DNA from: Corinectria fuckeliana
Lineage: Eukaryota > Ascomycota > Sordariomycetes > Hypocreales > Nectriaceae
DNA: 64,000 nt
Reading direction: 5' to 3'
Assembly: GCA_019137255.1 (NCBI GenBank)
Contig: WPDH01000453.1
Coordinates: 1 to 64,000, forward strand
The notes beneath the pieces are model-generated. The model was not told where the DNA came from and did not search any database. It was given only the letters and a program-made list of their open reading frames with translations. Positions 33,458 to 45,360 of this stretch are shown here, piece by piece. Made by a program: the position numbers and the translations under genes. Position 1 is the first letter of the stretch; each line of letters begins with the position of its first letter.

Positions 33458-35603
33458 CTATCCCTTGACCAAACAATAAGTCAAGTAATCTTCCACTTGA
33501 GACACATTTAGAAGAGACAAAACAGTACCAACATAGCCATCTGGCCGAACAATAGCAATAGCACCCATGTTAGAGCGGACCCCATATGTGGCATACAAGT
33601 CCTTCTCTACTGGACCATGAAAACGCATCTCGGCATTCTTCTTGATCACCGTGGGAATATTGGCCCATTCAAATTTCCTCTCCGCGAATGGATGTAGCAC
33701 AACCAGTTCTATCGTACCAGATGGGAATATTGGCAGCAAGTCTTGGCATATCTTGTTTAAAGCGCGCGAAGAGTTGCCATGTTCTTCCAGAAGGTCAGTC
33801 GTTGTAAACACAAGCAGTCGAAACCGGCCGGTTGAGAGGAAGTCTGTCTCTGTTAGTATTAACAATGTTGAAGTTAAGGACATATGAATATCTACCGTCT
33901 TGTAGATGTCGCAAGTTTGCATCTGCATACCGTCTCACCGTTGAATCGAGTAGACGTCGACCAGGTTTGAGAACACCATTGAGATAATTGTCGCCAGTGA
34001 TTGGGTAGTCTCCAGCAGAAGGAGGAGGCTGAACAAGGATGCCCGGCGGGTACTCAATGCCACAACCACTCGTAAACCCGCTGCCTTCTCTAAACACCTC
34101 AAGGAACTGGTCATGAGTCAATCCCTCGACGCTCTTATCCGCATCAACTTTTCCCGAAAACATGGACGAAAACTTGGTGTCGAACTCGATCAGCATTTTT
34201 GCAATGACTGAGCGCTCTTTCTCATATGTTGACAGAATAGTTGCATCTCCGTTCCTTGGACTTAGACCATGGATTTCGTGGGCTAGCTTCCAAGATAGGT
34301 TGTACGCATCCATCATGGAAACGTTCATTCCTTGGCCAGCTTTGGGGCTATGCGTGTGGCAAGCTGTTCCTGTGTCAACGTATTATCCTTAGTCAGTGAA
34401 CGATAACTTGCTTACCATCTCCTACAATAAATATCCTCTCGTGGCCTTGGATATCCTTAAGAGAGAACTTGGTTGACATGCGCTGCCCAATCTGATATGC
34501 AGCCCACCAATCCACTTCAGTGCCATCCCTGATAGCGATCTGAAAGGGCTCAAAGACACGTTGCGCCTGTTCCAAGATCGAGTCAAGAGTGATGCCTGCT
34601 CTCTTGTTCCTCGACTTTTCTCTTGAAGTAGAGTCAACTTGAGTAAGCCCATTGGTAGGGACTTCCTCAACTGTCTGTACATAGAGACGAGTCAAGTATT
34701 CCCCACTTTGAATGCGCTCACGAGGAATGATCATGACAGAACCTGCATCGGAGTGGATCGCGCAGCGCTTCCGTACGTCTGGGAAGTCTGTCTCCGCGAC
34801 AAAGTCGACAACGCCCCAGATGTGGTCCGTTGTTTCGCCAACAAGTTCCAGTCCCATTGAGCGTCTGACCAACGAGTGCGCACCATCAGCCCCTACCAAA
34901 TACTTGGTGCGCACGATCTTACGTGTCTTAGAACCGTCAGAATTCTCATTCTCAACCTCTAACTTTACAGGAAACTCTGCATCGCCTGCTTCGTCGATCT
35001 CAAAGTCCAGGAATCGTGTACTTCGGTGAATGCAGTCGCCTGGTGCATATTGTTTGAGATTGTCTTCCAAGATTCTCTCGATTCGTCCTTGATGTATAGT
35101 GACTTCATGGTTATATCTTGCCGCAACTCCCACGTCTGGTGCGAACGATGTGCGCTCAATGCCAGGAGGACCATGGGAAGGGGAGTTGGGTTTAGGATTC
35201 CAGAAGGCCACCTCAGACATGTGGCAGCCATGGTTGAGAATCTCGTCGGCAACATCCAGGCTTTTCAGTACTTCCAGCGTTCGGGGCTGAAGACCATCAG
35301 CTTGGCCAGCTTTGAGCGTTCCAGGCTTTGCATCGTAGCAAGCTAAGGAATTTCCGAGTCCGTAGCGGGCGAGCAGCAATGTGCACATCATCCCTGCTGG
35401 GCCGGCCTGAACATGATTTGGTTAGTGGATGTGACAGACTATATTGCACCGGCACATACCCCTATCACGACGACTTCATGTTTTTCATTGCCGTCATTTG
35501 TGGATAGAACTGGGCGTGCGGTCAATCTTGGTAAAGCGGCCTCGGTTGTTCGATTGATCCGAAGGTCTCGGTCCTTGTACGCAGCTTCTTGAAAGACTGG
35601 CAT
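33458..35603 (-). CDS. phenol 2-monooxygenase-type flavoprotein hydroxylase
   Basis: Four exons, complement(join(33458..33843,33896..34363,34416..35406,35460..35603)), encode 662 residues from the ATG at 35603 (an upstream in-frame TTG is not credible). It is a group A aromatic hydroxylase: dinucleotide motif VVVIGAGPAGMMCTLLLARYG, DG-type motif KYLVGADGAHSLVRR, and the FAD ribityl motif GDACHTHSPKAGQGMN. The C-terminal about 170 residues form the thioredoxin-like domain of phenol hydroxylases. Length matches Trichosporon phenol hydroxylase. Fungal members hydroxylate phenol, resorcinol or hydroquinone; with a hydroxyquinol-type dioxygenase on the other side of the shared promoter, hydroquinone to hydroxyquinol is the most likely step here. 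Confidence 0.88.
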
Positions 35604-36218
35604 ATTTGTAGACTTGTGAATAATCCAGATCACTTTGTCGAGCAAGGCAGTGCCCAAAGGTTTGTGATTATAATTGGAGTCGGTTAATTCCAGGCTGGCT
35701 TGGATCTGTCGCCTGAAAGGACCTTGGACCTGATGTCATGCAGTACATAACCTTCGCCAGTTTATGGGCATTCTTGCTCTAAGGATTTACCATGGCCGGC
35801 GATATACAGGCTCTAAACTATAGAATGGAACCCTGTGACTCTTCTATGGCCAAAACGCTATCCTGTCACTCCAGAACCACATCCGGAACACATCCGGAAC
35901 ACATCCGGGACACATCCCGTCCCCTCTTCCGCTGTGTTAACCCCGCCACCACAGTTAGATCCGACCCACAGATCGCGCCAACAGATCGCCTTCCATGACG
36001 GTACATTGTATACTGAACCACGGAAGTGGTGCGCGTTTGTCAAAATGTATGACTGAGCTGTAGCCCTGATGAAATAAGTACCTATCAACTCCTCTAATGT
36101 ATGCAACGGAGAATCAGCTGAAAAGCCTTTGACTATCTGATTCAGACTACATTAATCTCTCTACACTTGTTCTCTCCACGCGCCAATTGTCGACTCAATA
36201 ACTGTATCTGGAACAATC
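35604..36218. promoter_or_regulatory. divergent promoter region, hydroxylase/dioxygenase
   Basis: About 615 bp between the start codons of the flavoprotein hydroxylase (-) and the intradiol dioxygenase (+). It contains the 11-bp tandem array at 35879-35922 roughly in the middle, well placed to control both genes. Confidence 0.6.
35879..35922. repeat. four tandem 11-bp units, ACATCCGGAAC
   Basis: Units are ACATCCGGAAC, ACATCCGGAAC, ACATCCGGGAC and ACATCCCGTCC, head to tail without gaps. Read on the minus strand the core is CGGATGT. One turn of DNA is about 10.5 bp, so the cores face nearly the same side of the helix, as in clustered binding sites. CGGATG also occurs in the other intergenic regions of this gene cluster. 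Confidence 0.7.
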
Positions 36219-37329
36219 ATGGACCTCACGATAGAGAATATTACAGACAATGTTCACATCACTAATTCCACATGTTCTAACAGGCGGCTCAAATACCTTC
36301 TCGAAAGATTGGTCGCTCACCTCCATGACTTGGCTCGGGAAACAAGGCTCAGCACCGAGGAGTGGAAGGCCGCACTTGAGTTTCTTACCCTAGTTGGCCA
36401 AACCTGCACTTCTACACGTCAGGTAAGTACACAATCGGCATGCTTACTATCTTACTCCCGCATCATCACATGTATCTAACACGCGGCCGTACAAGGAATT
36501 CATTCTTCTTTCGGATGTCCTCGGAGTTTCACTTCTTGTAGACGCAATAGATCATCCCAAACCCAAGGGCGCAACCGAAGGTACAGTTCTTGGACCATTT
36601 CACACCCACGAAGCCAAAAGCATCGACAACGGGGTGGAAATAGCGAATGATCCTCAAGGAGAACCACTCCTGGTCGTCTGCACAGTTCACGACTCTGCGG
36701 GCAAGCCGCTTCAGGATGTCAAGATTGATGTATGGGAGACTGATTCGAAAGGGTTCTATGATGTTCAGTACGCAGATCGCGACGGACCCGACGGACGTGC
36801 TGTCCTCACAAGCGACAACCAGGGGCGTTTCTGGTTCAAAGCTATCGTCCCCGTCCCATATCCGATTCCAAGCGATGGTCCGGTAGGGAAGCTCCTGGGG
36901 AGACTCAATCGGCATTGTTATCGACCAAGTCACATGCATTTTATGTTCAGTCATCCTGTCTATGATCCCCTTATCACGTAAGTTCAGCCAGCCAGCTATT
37001 AAGATAGACCTTATCCGAATGGATCTAGCTGATGTCTCGGGTGTCTCGTACATAGTGCATTGTATCTGAAAAACGACCCATATGAGAACTCAGATGCAGT
37101 TTTTGGGGTCAAAAACAGTCTTGTAGTTGAGCTAGGGAAGATCCAAGACAAGGCAATTGCTCACCAGTACGGTGTAGAGGTCGGGTGTGCACTCATGAAA
37201 TATGACTTTGTGCTGGTCACAAAAGAAGACGCATTGGGTTTGCGTTACGAAAATGCAGAAGCCGCAATGAAGGCACAGGGGAAGCAAATGCAGTACATTT
37301 ATGGGCTGCCTGTACCGGAACTAGATTGA
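36219..37329 (+). CDS. intradiol ring-cleavage dioxygenase (hydroxyquinol 1,2-dioxygenase type)
   Basis: Three exons, join(36219..36422,36496..36977,37056..37329), give 319 residues. An N-terminal helical dimerisation domain is followed by the beta-sandwich catalytic domain: GATEGTVLGPFHTHEA, GKPLQDVKIDVWETDSKGFY (first Tyr ligand region), then RHCYRPSHMHF, which supplies the second Tyr and the two His ligands of the non-haem Fe(III). The family cleaves catechols between the two hydroxyls; the ATEGTVLGPF and SHMHF forms are typical of hydroxyquinol dioxygenases, which yield maleylacetate. No signal peptide, so it acts inside the cell. No maleylacetate reductase gene is present in the window. 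Confidence 0.9.
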
Positions 37330-37679
37330 GCAAGCGCTACCCCCCTCTTATCATAGAAGAGAACTAGTATCACAAAATGTTGATGGTTTTCATTTTGATT
37401 GAATATGAAAATTGTGACATTCTTAGAAACATTTGCGCCTCCGCTTCTGTTATTCTCCAAATTCGAACATCTAGCTACACTTTGCATTCTGGCTATGGCT
37501 AAAGCATCCAAAGACACCTACTATGTCCGAATAGGAATGGATTGTTCAGTCTCCATTCCCTCCGAAGCACCTAAGACAGGTGATTCCAGATAGTGGGACG
37601 ACAAATAGCGCAACTGTAGTCTAGCTTCCGGTCCAGTTTAGCTTACAACCCATGGCACGCCCGAGGCACGCCTAGAGCA

Positions 37680-37747
37680 CGGATACAGTTTCCGTATAAG
37701 GGACGCTATCCGCCCCTTAAAAGTTCTCGATCCGGTTCTGACGGATA
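37680..37747. promoter_or_regulatory. CGGATA elements upstream of the BVMO gene
   Basis: CGGATA occurs at 37680-37685 and 37742-37747, and its reverse complement at 37707-37712. The last copy continues as CGGATAGCACC, which resembles the longer element seen upstream of the regulator and oxidase genes. Distance to the start codon is about 195-260 bp. Confidence 0.45.
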
Positions 37748-37940
37748 GCACCGTGTGGGGTATGGGGCAACGTGGCTGATGAATGGGCACGTAAGCCTGT
37801 CAAACAGTAAACACAGTTATACAACTGCTTTGTATTTGTTCGTACCCTCATTATTCGTAAACGTCAACGTTGAAACATTCAAGCTTCTCTATCGTCCTTT
37901 GCTTTACTTGAGCTTTCAAAGACTTCCCAGGGTGTTCAAC

Positions 37941-40001
37941 ATGACTACCGTATCAACAGCAATGGCCCGAGAGACTGCCATAAGCCAGAAAGCCAACTAC
38001 GCTCCAAAAGAGCTAGCGACCAGCCAGCATTTGGAATCGTCCACAGTTGAGCCCAACCAGCGAGTTGTCGAGAACTTTCGCCCGATGAGCGTGATCGTCA
38101 TTGGAGCTGGCTTTTCCGGGATTTACTGCGGCATTCGGATACCAGAGCGACTGCGTAATGTTAAATTGACGATCTATGAAAAGAACGCTGGAGTTGGAGG
38201 AACTTGGTATGAAAACCGATACCCGGGTTGCGCCTGCGATATTCCTGGTGAGTATTGATCGTTGGCAAGCCAGCTACATGCACTCGTAACACCTTTCAAC
38301 AGCACATTCATACCAGTACACATTTGCACCAAATCCCTACTGGAGCCAATTCTACGCCCCAGCAGCAGAGATTCGCGGATACCTCGAGTCAGTAGTAAGG
38401 CGATACTCCGTGGACAGATTCATCAAGCCTCTACATAAGGTGATTGATGCAAGGTGGATCAAGGATACTTCCCAGTGGTAGGAAAGATGAGCTCACAATG
38501 CGTATGCTATCTTGGCTAATCAGCGTTCTAGGAAAGTCACAATCGAGAATCTGCGCACTGGAGAGATCATTGTAGACCAGGCAGATGTCGTCATCAGTGC
38601 GCGGGGAACTCTCAACGAATTGTCCTGGCCAGATATCCCAGGAATTCGCGATATGAAAATACCGGTCATGCATTCCGCAGCATGGGACGATAGGTATGTG
38701 GAGGCACTCATTTCGACTGCAATAGTTTGCTGAAGTCCCATCCCTAGCGTCGACTTTGAGGATAAAAGTATTGGCATTATTGGTGGTGGAAGCAGTGCAA
38801 TTCAGATCATCCCCGCCCTACAACGAGTGTCCGGTGCGCACCTTAGTTGCTTCATCAGGAGCAAGACATGGATCTCCAGGCCATTTGGGGATTCGGTGAT
38901 GAAAACGCTAGGAATAGAGAGTACGAATTGTAAGTTGTACATGATTCACTTTTATGAAAGAAACGCGGGGACCCATACTAACAATTCGTAGTCTCCCCAG
39001 AGCAAAGGAGGCTATTCGCAACGGATTCCAAATACTACTTAGACTTCCGGACTACCATTGAGAGAGATGGTAACTCGATACATCACCTTACCTTCAAGGA
39101 CTCACCATCCCAAAGGCTTGCACGAGACGACTTCACGTCCCTCATGCGAGAGAAGCTGGCCAACAAGCCACACATCTTCGAGTCACTACTGCCAAACTTC
39201 AGCGTCGGCTGCCGAAGGCTAACGCCGGGGCCGGGATATCTCGAGGCACTCGCTGAACACAATGTCGATTTTATCAACACCCCAATCTCTAAGGCTACAG
39301 ATACAGGCCTCGTGCTGCGAAACGGAGAAGAAAGGGAGTTGGATATTTTGGTCTGCGCGACTGGGTTCCAAACCTCTGCTCCTCCGCCTTTCCTCGTGAC
39401 AGGCAAGAACGGGCAATCCATGCAACAGAAATTTGATCCGTATCCGGAAACATACCTGTCCCTATCAACAGATGGGTTCCCCAACTACTTTATGATGCTA
39501 GGTCCAAATGCTGCCATCGGTACGGGCCCTCTCACAACCATGATCGAGAGAACTGGAGACTACATCATTAAATGTATACGGAAACTCCAAAAGGAAAATA
39601 TCTCAAGCATGGAACCAAAACCAGCCCGGGTCAAAGACTTCTCGCAGGTCATTGATAAGTACTTCAAAGATACCGTGTATCTGGACAACTGCAGTAGCTG
39701 GTACAAGAGCAATAGTGGCAGGGGTGATCGGATCACGGGAGTCTGGCCGGGCAGCGCGTTACATGCCATGGAATCTCTTCGGTCACCGCGATGGGAAGAT
39801 TTTGACTATGTTTATGATGGAGACGAGGGCGGGATTGAGAGCAATCGCCTGGCATGGCTTGGGGATGGCTGGTCGATTGCGCAGATTGACGCTGGCAAGG
39901 GAGAGCTGGCGCATTTCCTGCAACCAGCGCTGATCGACATACCGGCAGAGCCTTTCCCAGAAGACACTCTGAAGTTCATGCAGCTCCCGTTTTCCCACTA
40001 G
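37941..40001 (+). CDS. Baeyer-Villiger-type FAD monooxygenase
   Basis: Five exons, join(37941..38247,38303..38477,38532..38693,38748..38929,38992..40001), encode 611 residues from MTTVSTAMAR. Two nucleotide-binding motifs are present: SVIVIGAGFSGIYCG for FAD and IGIIGGGSSAIQIIP for NADPH, with GGTWYENRYPGCACDIP between them as in BVMOs. The usual fingerprint FxGxxxHxxxW appears as MKIPVMHSAAW: the His and Trp are kept, but the Phe and Gly are replaced by Met and Ile. BVMOs turn ketones into esters with O2 and NADPH; in this cluster a 4-hydroxyphenyl alkyl ketone is the likely substrate. Confidence 0.87.
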
Positions 40002-41171
40002 ATTATATTCAATATCAAACACGCATCATCTGTCCAGGACTCTACTAAATGCTGGTGCGCCATTGATGCTTACCCTCTACCCCCGAGCTTTGATCAGAAA
40101 GCACTTACAGTGCACTATTCGCTGCCACTATTGTCCGTACCATTATATATCTCTAAATACCGATGGAAGATGCGCTTGGGTCATCTTGAATTCTTTTTCA
40201 GCGCTTCAGAGCGCGGCACTAATTGTTTGCCCCATCGAACAGGGCCAGAGTGAACATGCTGCTGCCGCCCAAGTCCGCCTTGACTACCTTGCCCTAGTCG
40301 ATCTGCTGGGAAGTGGTCAGAATAACGGGGGAATGCAACTCTGGCCGTGCCATCTCACCGGGCAGTGCCCGGAGCTTCCCCTTGCCAAAGACCATCCGAC
40401 TAGGGGCGAGCGGGGCATCCATGATGGCTATCAACCAGTGACTACCTAGAATTCCAGAGTCTCCAGCAAAGGCACAAGGCAAATGCAAGTTATAGTTGGT
40501 GGTACCTGTTCAGTCCTTGGACCGGATGGCGCACCGGATAACGCACTGACCGGATGGTGGAGCAGACGGATGGCGCACCCTCCTCTAGCAAGCCTACTTG
40601 CCTACCTACCAACCTACGCAATGCATACTGTGGGGATGTCGGTACATGAAATGCTGCTTATGATGACATAGGTTCGCATCGCAAAGTGCTGGGGGGACCA
40701 GTTGCGTTAGGAGGATGCCACGAGGTGGATACTGACCACTGTCTTTCGTGCGGCCGGCTAGATGGAAGCAGTGCGGGAGTTTAGCACGGCTGCAGAAGAA
40801 CCGTAATGATCATGGAAGCTGGAGTGGCAGAGTCGAAGGAGATGAGATAGTAGTTGCTGACGTGGTTGGTTGTATGGTTATGACCCTTCCCTTCTACAAG
40901 CCATCGGCCATCGGCGTGTACTTGCTCAGTAATGTCCTCCGGCGGGCGCTACGATCGGCCCAATCTACCGACGTGATGATTTCCCCGCAATGGACATCCC
41001 CGATCCCCACACATTACCCCGCGGATCTCCCGGAATCCTTTGAGAACAACTCTAGCCCCCCGACCATTTCCTGCATGCCCGGGGCTCTCGAACAGTCCTT
41101 TGAAAACCCCTTCTTCATCCATCCCCATGTCCTCGAGGATGCCCCATCCATCAACCTGGTCTGCGTGAGCA
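40002..41171. promoter_or_regulatory. upstream region of the cluster regulator
   Basis: About 1.2 kb with no convincing gene. It holds a tight group of CGGAT elements at 40523-40579, 590-650 bp before the regulator's start codon. Confidence 0.5.
40523..40579 (+). promoter_or_regulatory. cluster of four CGGAT elements
   Basis: CGGATGGCGCACC at 40523-40535 and again at 40567-40579, with the variants CGGATAACGCACT at 40535-40547 and CGGATGGTGGAGC at 40551-40563 between them. The 13-bp form recurs as CGGATGACGCACC at 45037-45049. CGG is the half-site usual for Zn2Cys6 proteins, so auto-regulation is a reasonable inference. Confidence 0.6.
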
Positions 41172-43397
41172 ATGCCTCGCGCAAAGGTTGATCCTCGCTT
41201 ACGGCGGCGAGTGGCACACGCGTGTGACAGCTGCAAGAAACGAAAAGCGAAATGCAATGGCGTCTTGCCATGCGACCACTGCAAGGCTCGCCATGCCGAG
41301 AGTGCCTGTCGCTACACGAGGGATCCTCGGCTGGGGGCCCAAGACGATCAATCGACATCTGAATCTCTTCATGGAAACGTTCGACTTGAGATGGGCAACA
41401 AGTCATCGGCCTCATCGCCTAAGAAGGTGGACATCCCTGTTGCTGATTCGTCCCCGCCCTCTAAAGACTCGCAATTGCGCAAAGACAGCAAAGGAAAATT
41501 CAGTATGTTACCATGAGCTTCTGGGAGCACCGCAACCTGCTTTTGGCTGACACACATCGCAGTCTACGTGGGCGAGTCGGCTTCTCTCTCGTTTCTCGAG
41601 ACGGTTAGAAGCGCAGTGCAGGTTGCGGTAGGGCCCTGCGCCTTCACCAACGAGCCCTTTCGAAATCCAATGTTTGAAAGCTCGCCGAAGATCCGCTTTG
41701 AAACGGCCCAAGAGCCATTGCTGGACTTTATTACCGCCCAAAGTCTCGTGAGACAATTCTTCCTCGCTGTCAGCGGCATACTGGACCTATTTGACCCACC
41801 GTGGCTGATTGCTCAATTAAAAGATTGGATCGAACAGCCCTCGCAAACATCCAAGGCGAACTCTGCCATCATTCACCTCGCTCTGGCCATAGGAGCCCAA
41901 GGGAGAGCCCAAGGAGAATTGGATGAGCTTCTTGCAGAGCAATGCTTTGCGTACGGACGCCAACTCGCCATGTTCAACCTCATGAACGATCCCAGCCTAG
42001 CCACTATCCAAGCGGTCATGTTGATGACATACTACATGATCGCTGCATGCCAATACAACGCTGCCTTCATCAATCTCGGTGTCGCTGCCAGGTCGGCTTA
42101 CACGCTTGGTATCCACCTCCACGAGACAAATGAAGCGTCTGGCGGCGGCGAAGGCTTGTCTCGTGAGCGCGCCTGGAAGTCGCTACGAGTTTGTGACCTC
42201 TTCCTGGCTGCGTCTTTGGGCAGGCCACCTGCAACATCGGAGTCGGTTTCCAACATTGCCTGGGCCCCAATCAAATCACTGCGAGAGCACGGGCGCCCTG
42301 GCGTGGCAGGTCAAGTCTTCTCCGCCATGTTCAGGATCTGCAATGTCTTTGAACGGATATTGGCCGAGGTATATGCGGAGAAGGCCGTCAGCCTCGAGTT
42401 GGCCAAAAGCATTTCACGACAGCATCGTCAGTGGACTGAAGAGCTGCCACAAATGCTGATGGTCGACGGACTTGAAGGGCCAGACACAGGCCAAGACCCT
42501 GCTGAATCCCCTAGGAACTTTGGACTGTCCCCTAGACACGGGTCTAGTATCGTCACCATGGCTTATTACTACTCCATCGTGCTACTTACACGGCCGTTTC
42601 TAACCTTCCAAGTTCGGAACACTTCAGAGAAGGAGCCTCATAAAGTGGACAGCTCCACTACCAAGACTAGTCTTGCTGCCTACGCGGACGCCTGTGTGAA
42701 CTCGGCTATCAAAGGCATCGACATTGCTTACGAGTACGTCTTCGAAATGAACACCCCAAGGCGCCAGCCTCTTGTCGTCAATAGTGTGTTTATATCGGCA
42801 TTATGCCTGGGATTGGCTCGTCTGAACACTTGCGCTCGCCATAAATGGCCCGTGGATCCCTCTCTTGATCGAGCAATCACTATCTTAACACATCTGGGGG
42901 AGCTTAACACCCAATCGGCTAGATATGCCGAGGTATGCAGACAACTAAAGGAAGCGGCCGACATTTACTCAACAAGAAGAGATGACAGCGTACTCCAACA
43001 AAACGACCAAGTTGTCCGAAGTATTTTTGGAGACTTACGGGCTTCCTCAAAGGTCCAATCTCATAACGAGAGCTCTACAAGTAACACGGAATCTCCAGAA
43101 CAATCTGAGTGGAGCGTGCCAGGTGAGGATACCGTGATTACACCGATGACACCACCCCCGTTCGACTTCAGCACGATTCAGGAAGCATCTGTGTTTCCTA
43201 CATCTGGTCTATTGCCTGGGCAGGGGGGAATTCTATCCCACAACTACAATCAGTACGGTTCAGGTGTAGAGGACGCTCCCATTAGCAATACAACAGACCT
43301 GTTGTCCGGATACCTTCTTGATCAGGATGTTCCGCTGTTCCCCCTGACGAGCATTTCATCACCAGAGTCATATTTTGGCCACCACAGCCTCGGATGA
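41172..43397 (+). CDS. Zn2Cys6 transcription factor, likely regulator of the phenolics cluster
   Basis: Two exons, join(41172..41502,41563..43397), give 721 residues. The binuclear zinc cluster is near the N-terminus (about residues 17-45): CDSCKKRKAKC followed by CDHCKARHAESAC, preceded by basic residues. After a Ser-rich linker a fungal-specific transcription factor domain spans roughly residues 150-480 (for example FFLAVSGILDLFDPPWL and SAYTLGIHLHETNEA, then LRVCDLFLAASLGRPPA). The C-terminus is Ser/Thr/Pro-rich and acidic, as in activation domains. It sits in the middle of the catabolic genes, which is the usual place for a pathway activator. Confidence 0.9.
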
Positions 43398-43664
43398 TAC
43401 TTTCTTGGAGACGGAAGCAAGCAAGATCATTGGACTCAAATAGTCTGATCGCTCAGCGAGCTTTAGTACTTCCTTTGGTCGGGGCTAAAATTTGGCCGAG
43501 GTACCCTGTCAGCTGTGGCATTAGTGTTGCTGAAGTCATCCCCCCCGAAGGCGCAAAGGCTGTCGCATGGTTGAAAGTTATGGGCATTTTATAGTTATAG
43601 TAGAACGGAACTGAAGTATTTCTTCAATATCAGGGCCAAACGAGAGAAAAAAGTCCGGTGGAAG

Positions 43665-44798
43665 TTATTCCGAGTGCTGTAATCCAGGGATAATAACAGC
43701 CTTTACCACTTCTCCTGCTCCAACTGCCCGCAATGCCTCCTTGGTATCTTGAAGCCCATACTTATTTGTAACACACTGCGCCAACGGGAATCGTTCATGG
43801 TTGGTCTCAACTATTTTTGCGGCGCGATAGTAGTGTTTTGGAGATGCGAACGTCGAGCCCACCACCGTCAACGCCTTTTGAACTACCTCGAAGGGGCAGA
43901 AGGGAACGGTACTGTCTCCGGCCCATGTTCCAACAAGCAGATACTTCCCAGATCGAGCTAGGAGACCAATTCCCTCTTGGAATGCTGCTGCGTTCCCGCT
44001 ACACTCGACGACCAGACCAACGCCCCGGGGTCCCACGGCAGTGCTGATGTAGTTGTAGCGTCCGTCCTGAGTTGAGAGCTCTGGCTTCGCCATATCCACC
44101 AACAAAGTGGCTCCAAAGTCACTGGCTCGTTGCAATCGCGTGGCAATGGCTTCAATACAGACAATGTGTTTCGCGTTGGAGAGTTTCGCCATCATGATCG
44201 CGGCCAAACCAACAGGCCCAGCTCCTTGGATAACGACCGTATCTCCGGACGGTATTCCACCAAGGTGGTCCAGCGCTTGAAGAATCGTGGGAAGTGCACA
44301 TCCCATTGCAACGAAAGAATTTAGCGGAACACTTGGATCAACTCGATAAAACGAGTTGTTGGGCAGCAATGTCGCTAATTCCGTGTAGCTCGCCCAAACT
44401 TCCGCCTGGTTTGCAGGCGACCAGAACGTTCCATTGGTGCAAGCGGTAAAGTCTTCGCTTATTGTGCAATCGTAGCACGAGTTGCAAGGTCTGATGGGAT
44501 TCCAGTAGACGACATCCCCAACGGCGATAGGACTACTGGCGTGATCTTTGGTAACGCCTTCGCCGAGCTCGATGATCTGGCCCAGACCTTCATGGCCCAG
44601 GACGACCGGCTGAGGAAGTGGCTGATCTCCTTTCAAGAGATGGGCATCTGTACCACAGACGCCTGCTCTCAGAACCTTTATGAGAATGCATCCACGGGCT
44701 GGCGGCGGGACTTGCCTCTCCCATATCTCGACTCCTGACCCGTCTGTAGTTAGAACGGCAGCTTTTGAGTGTCGGATGTTGCCTGTTTGCAGCGCCAT
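43665..44798 (-). CDS. zinc-dependent alcohol dehydrogenase (MDR family)
   Basis: A single exon of 377 residues. The catalytic zinc ligands are visible in AGVCGTDAHLLKG and LGHEGLG. The structural zinc lobe follows as CNSCYDCTISEDFTAC. The Rossmann motif is VVIQGAGPVGLAAIMMAK. A hydrophobic C-terminal half completes the fold. Substrate unknown from sequence. Because it diverges from the VAO-type oxidase, oxidation of the aryl alcohol made by that enzyme to a ketone or aldehyde is the natural guess. Confidence 0.88.
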   Translation of the reverse strand: MALQTGNIRHSKAAVLTTDGSGVEIWERQVPPPARGCILIKVLRAGVCGTDAHLLKGDQPLPQPVVLGHEGLGQIIELGEGVTKDHASSPIAVGDVVYWNPIRPCNSCYDCTISEDFTACTNGTFWSPANQAEVWASYTELATLLPNNSFYRVDPSVPLNSFVAMGCALPTILQALDHLGGIPSGDTVVIQGAGPVGLAAIMMAKLSNAKHIVCIEAIATRLQRASDFGATLLVDMAKPELSTQDGRYNYISTAVGPRGVGLVVECSGNAAAFQEGIGLLARSGKYLLVGTWAGDSTVPFCPFEVVQKALTVVGSTFASPKHYYRAAKIVETNHERFPLAQCVTNKYGLQDTKEALRAVGAGEVVKAVIIPGLQHSE

Positions 44799-45360
44799 CT
44801 TGGACTACAACAAGCTCTGAATGCGAATATATGCTAATAGATGGCCATTGACCCACGAGCAGTTGGCTGTTACTTGAGTAAAATCGTCCGCTTCGCAAAT
44901 TTCGAACGTAGCGTCAGTTCGATCTTCACCCGGATCGACACAGCCAATAATATCAGTTCCCGCAACATGTGACAAAGCGATCTACTAGACTCATCGGATG
45001 TGGGATGTGCCACGATCCGTGTCCGATGACGCACCACGGATGACGCACCCTGGAAACCTGGCCGCTTTCCGCTCCGTCCTCACGGTTCCCCGCATTCTTC
45101 CTTCCCTGCAATAACTAGAGTAGGTTCATCAAACTGCAATATCTGCTTGTTCAGGTCATTTCCCCAGATCGGAGAGAGGGGCTCGGCTTGGCTTCGAGTT
45201 CTTCATATAAACACAAGCAATAGTCAGGTCTTTCTAGTTGCTTTATCAAAACTTGTTTCATTCAGTGACCCTGAGAGAGAAGAAACCGCCGTGGGAACTT
45301 TTCTCCCGAAGAAAGTCTGTTGTCTTAAAACCCCACAAGCAATCGCCCAACGCTGCCTCA
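44799..45360. promoter_or_regulatory. divergent promoter region, dehydrogenase/oxidase
   Basis: About 560 bp between the start codons of the alcohol dehydrogenase (-) and the VAO-type oxidase (+). It contains the CGGAT elements at 44995-45049, and a TATA-like CATATAA about 155 bp before the oxidase start. Confidence 0.55.
44995..45049 (+). promoter_or_regulatory. CGGATG elements in the dehydrogenase/oxidase promoter
   Basis: CGGATGTG at 44995-45002, CCGATGACGCACC at 45023-45035 and CGGATGACGCACC at 45037-45049. The last two are spaced by 14 bp, close to the 12-bp step seen at 40523-40547. The match to the element upstream of the regulator gene covers 12 of 13 bases. Confidence 0.6.
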
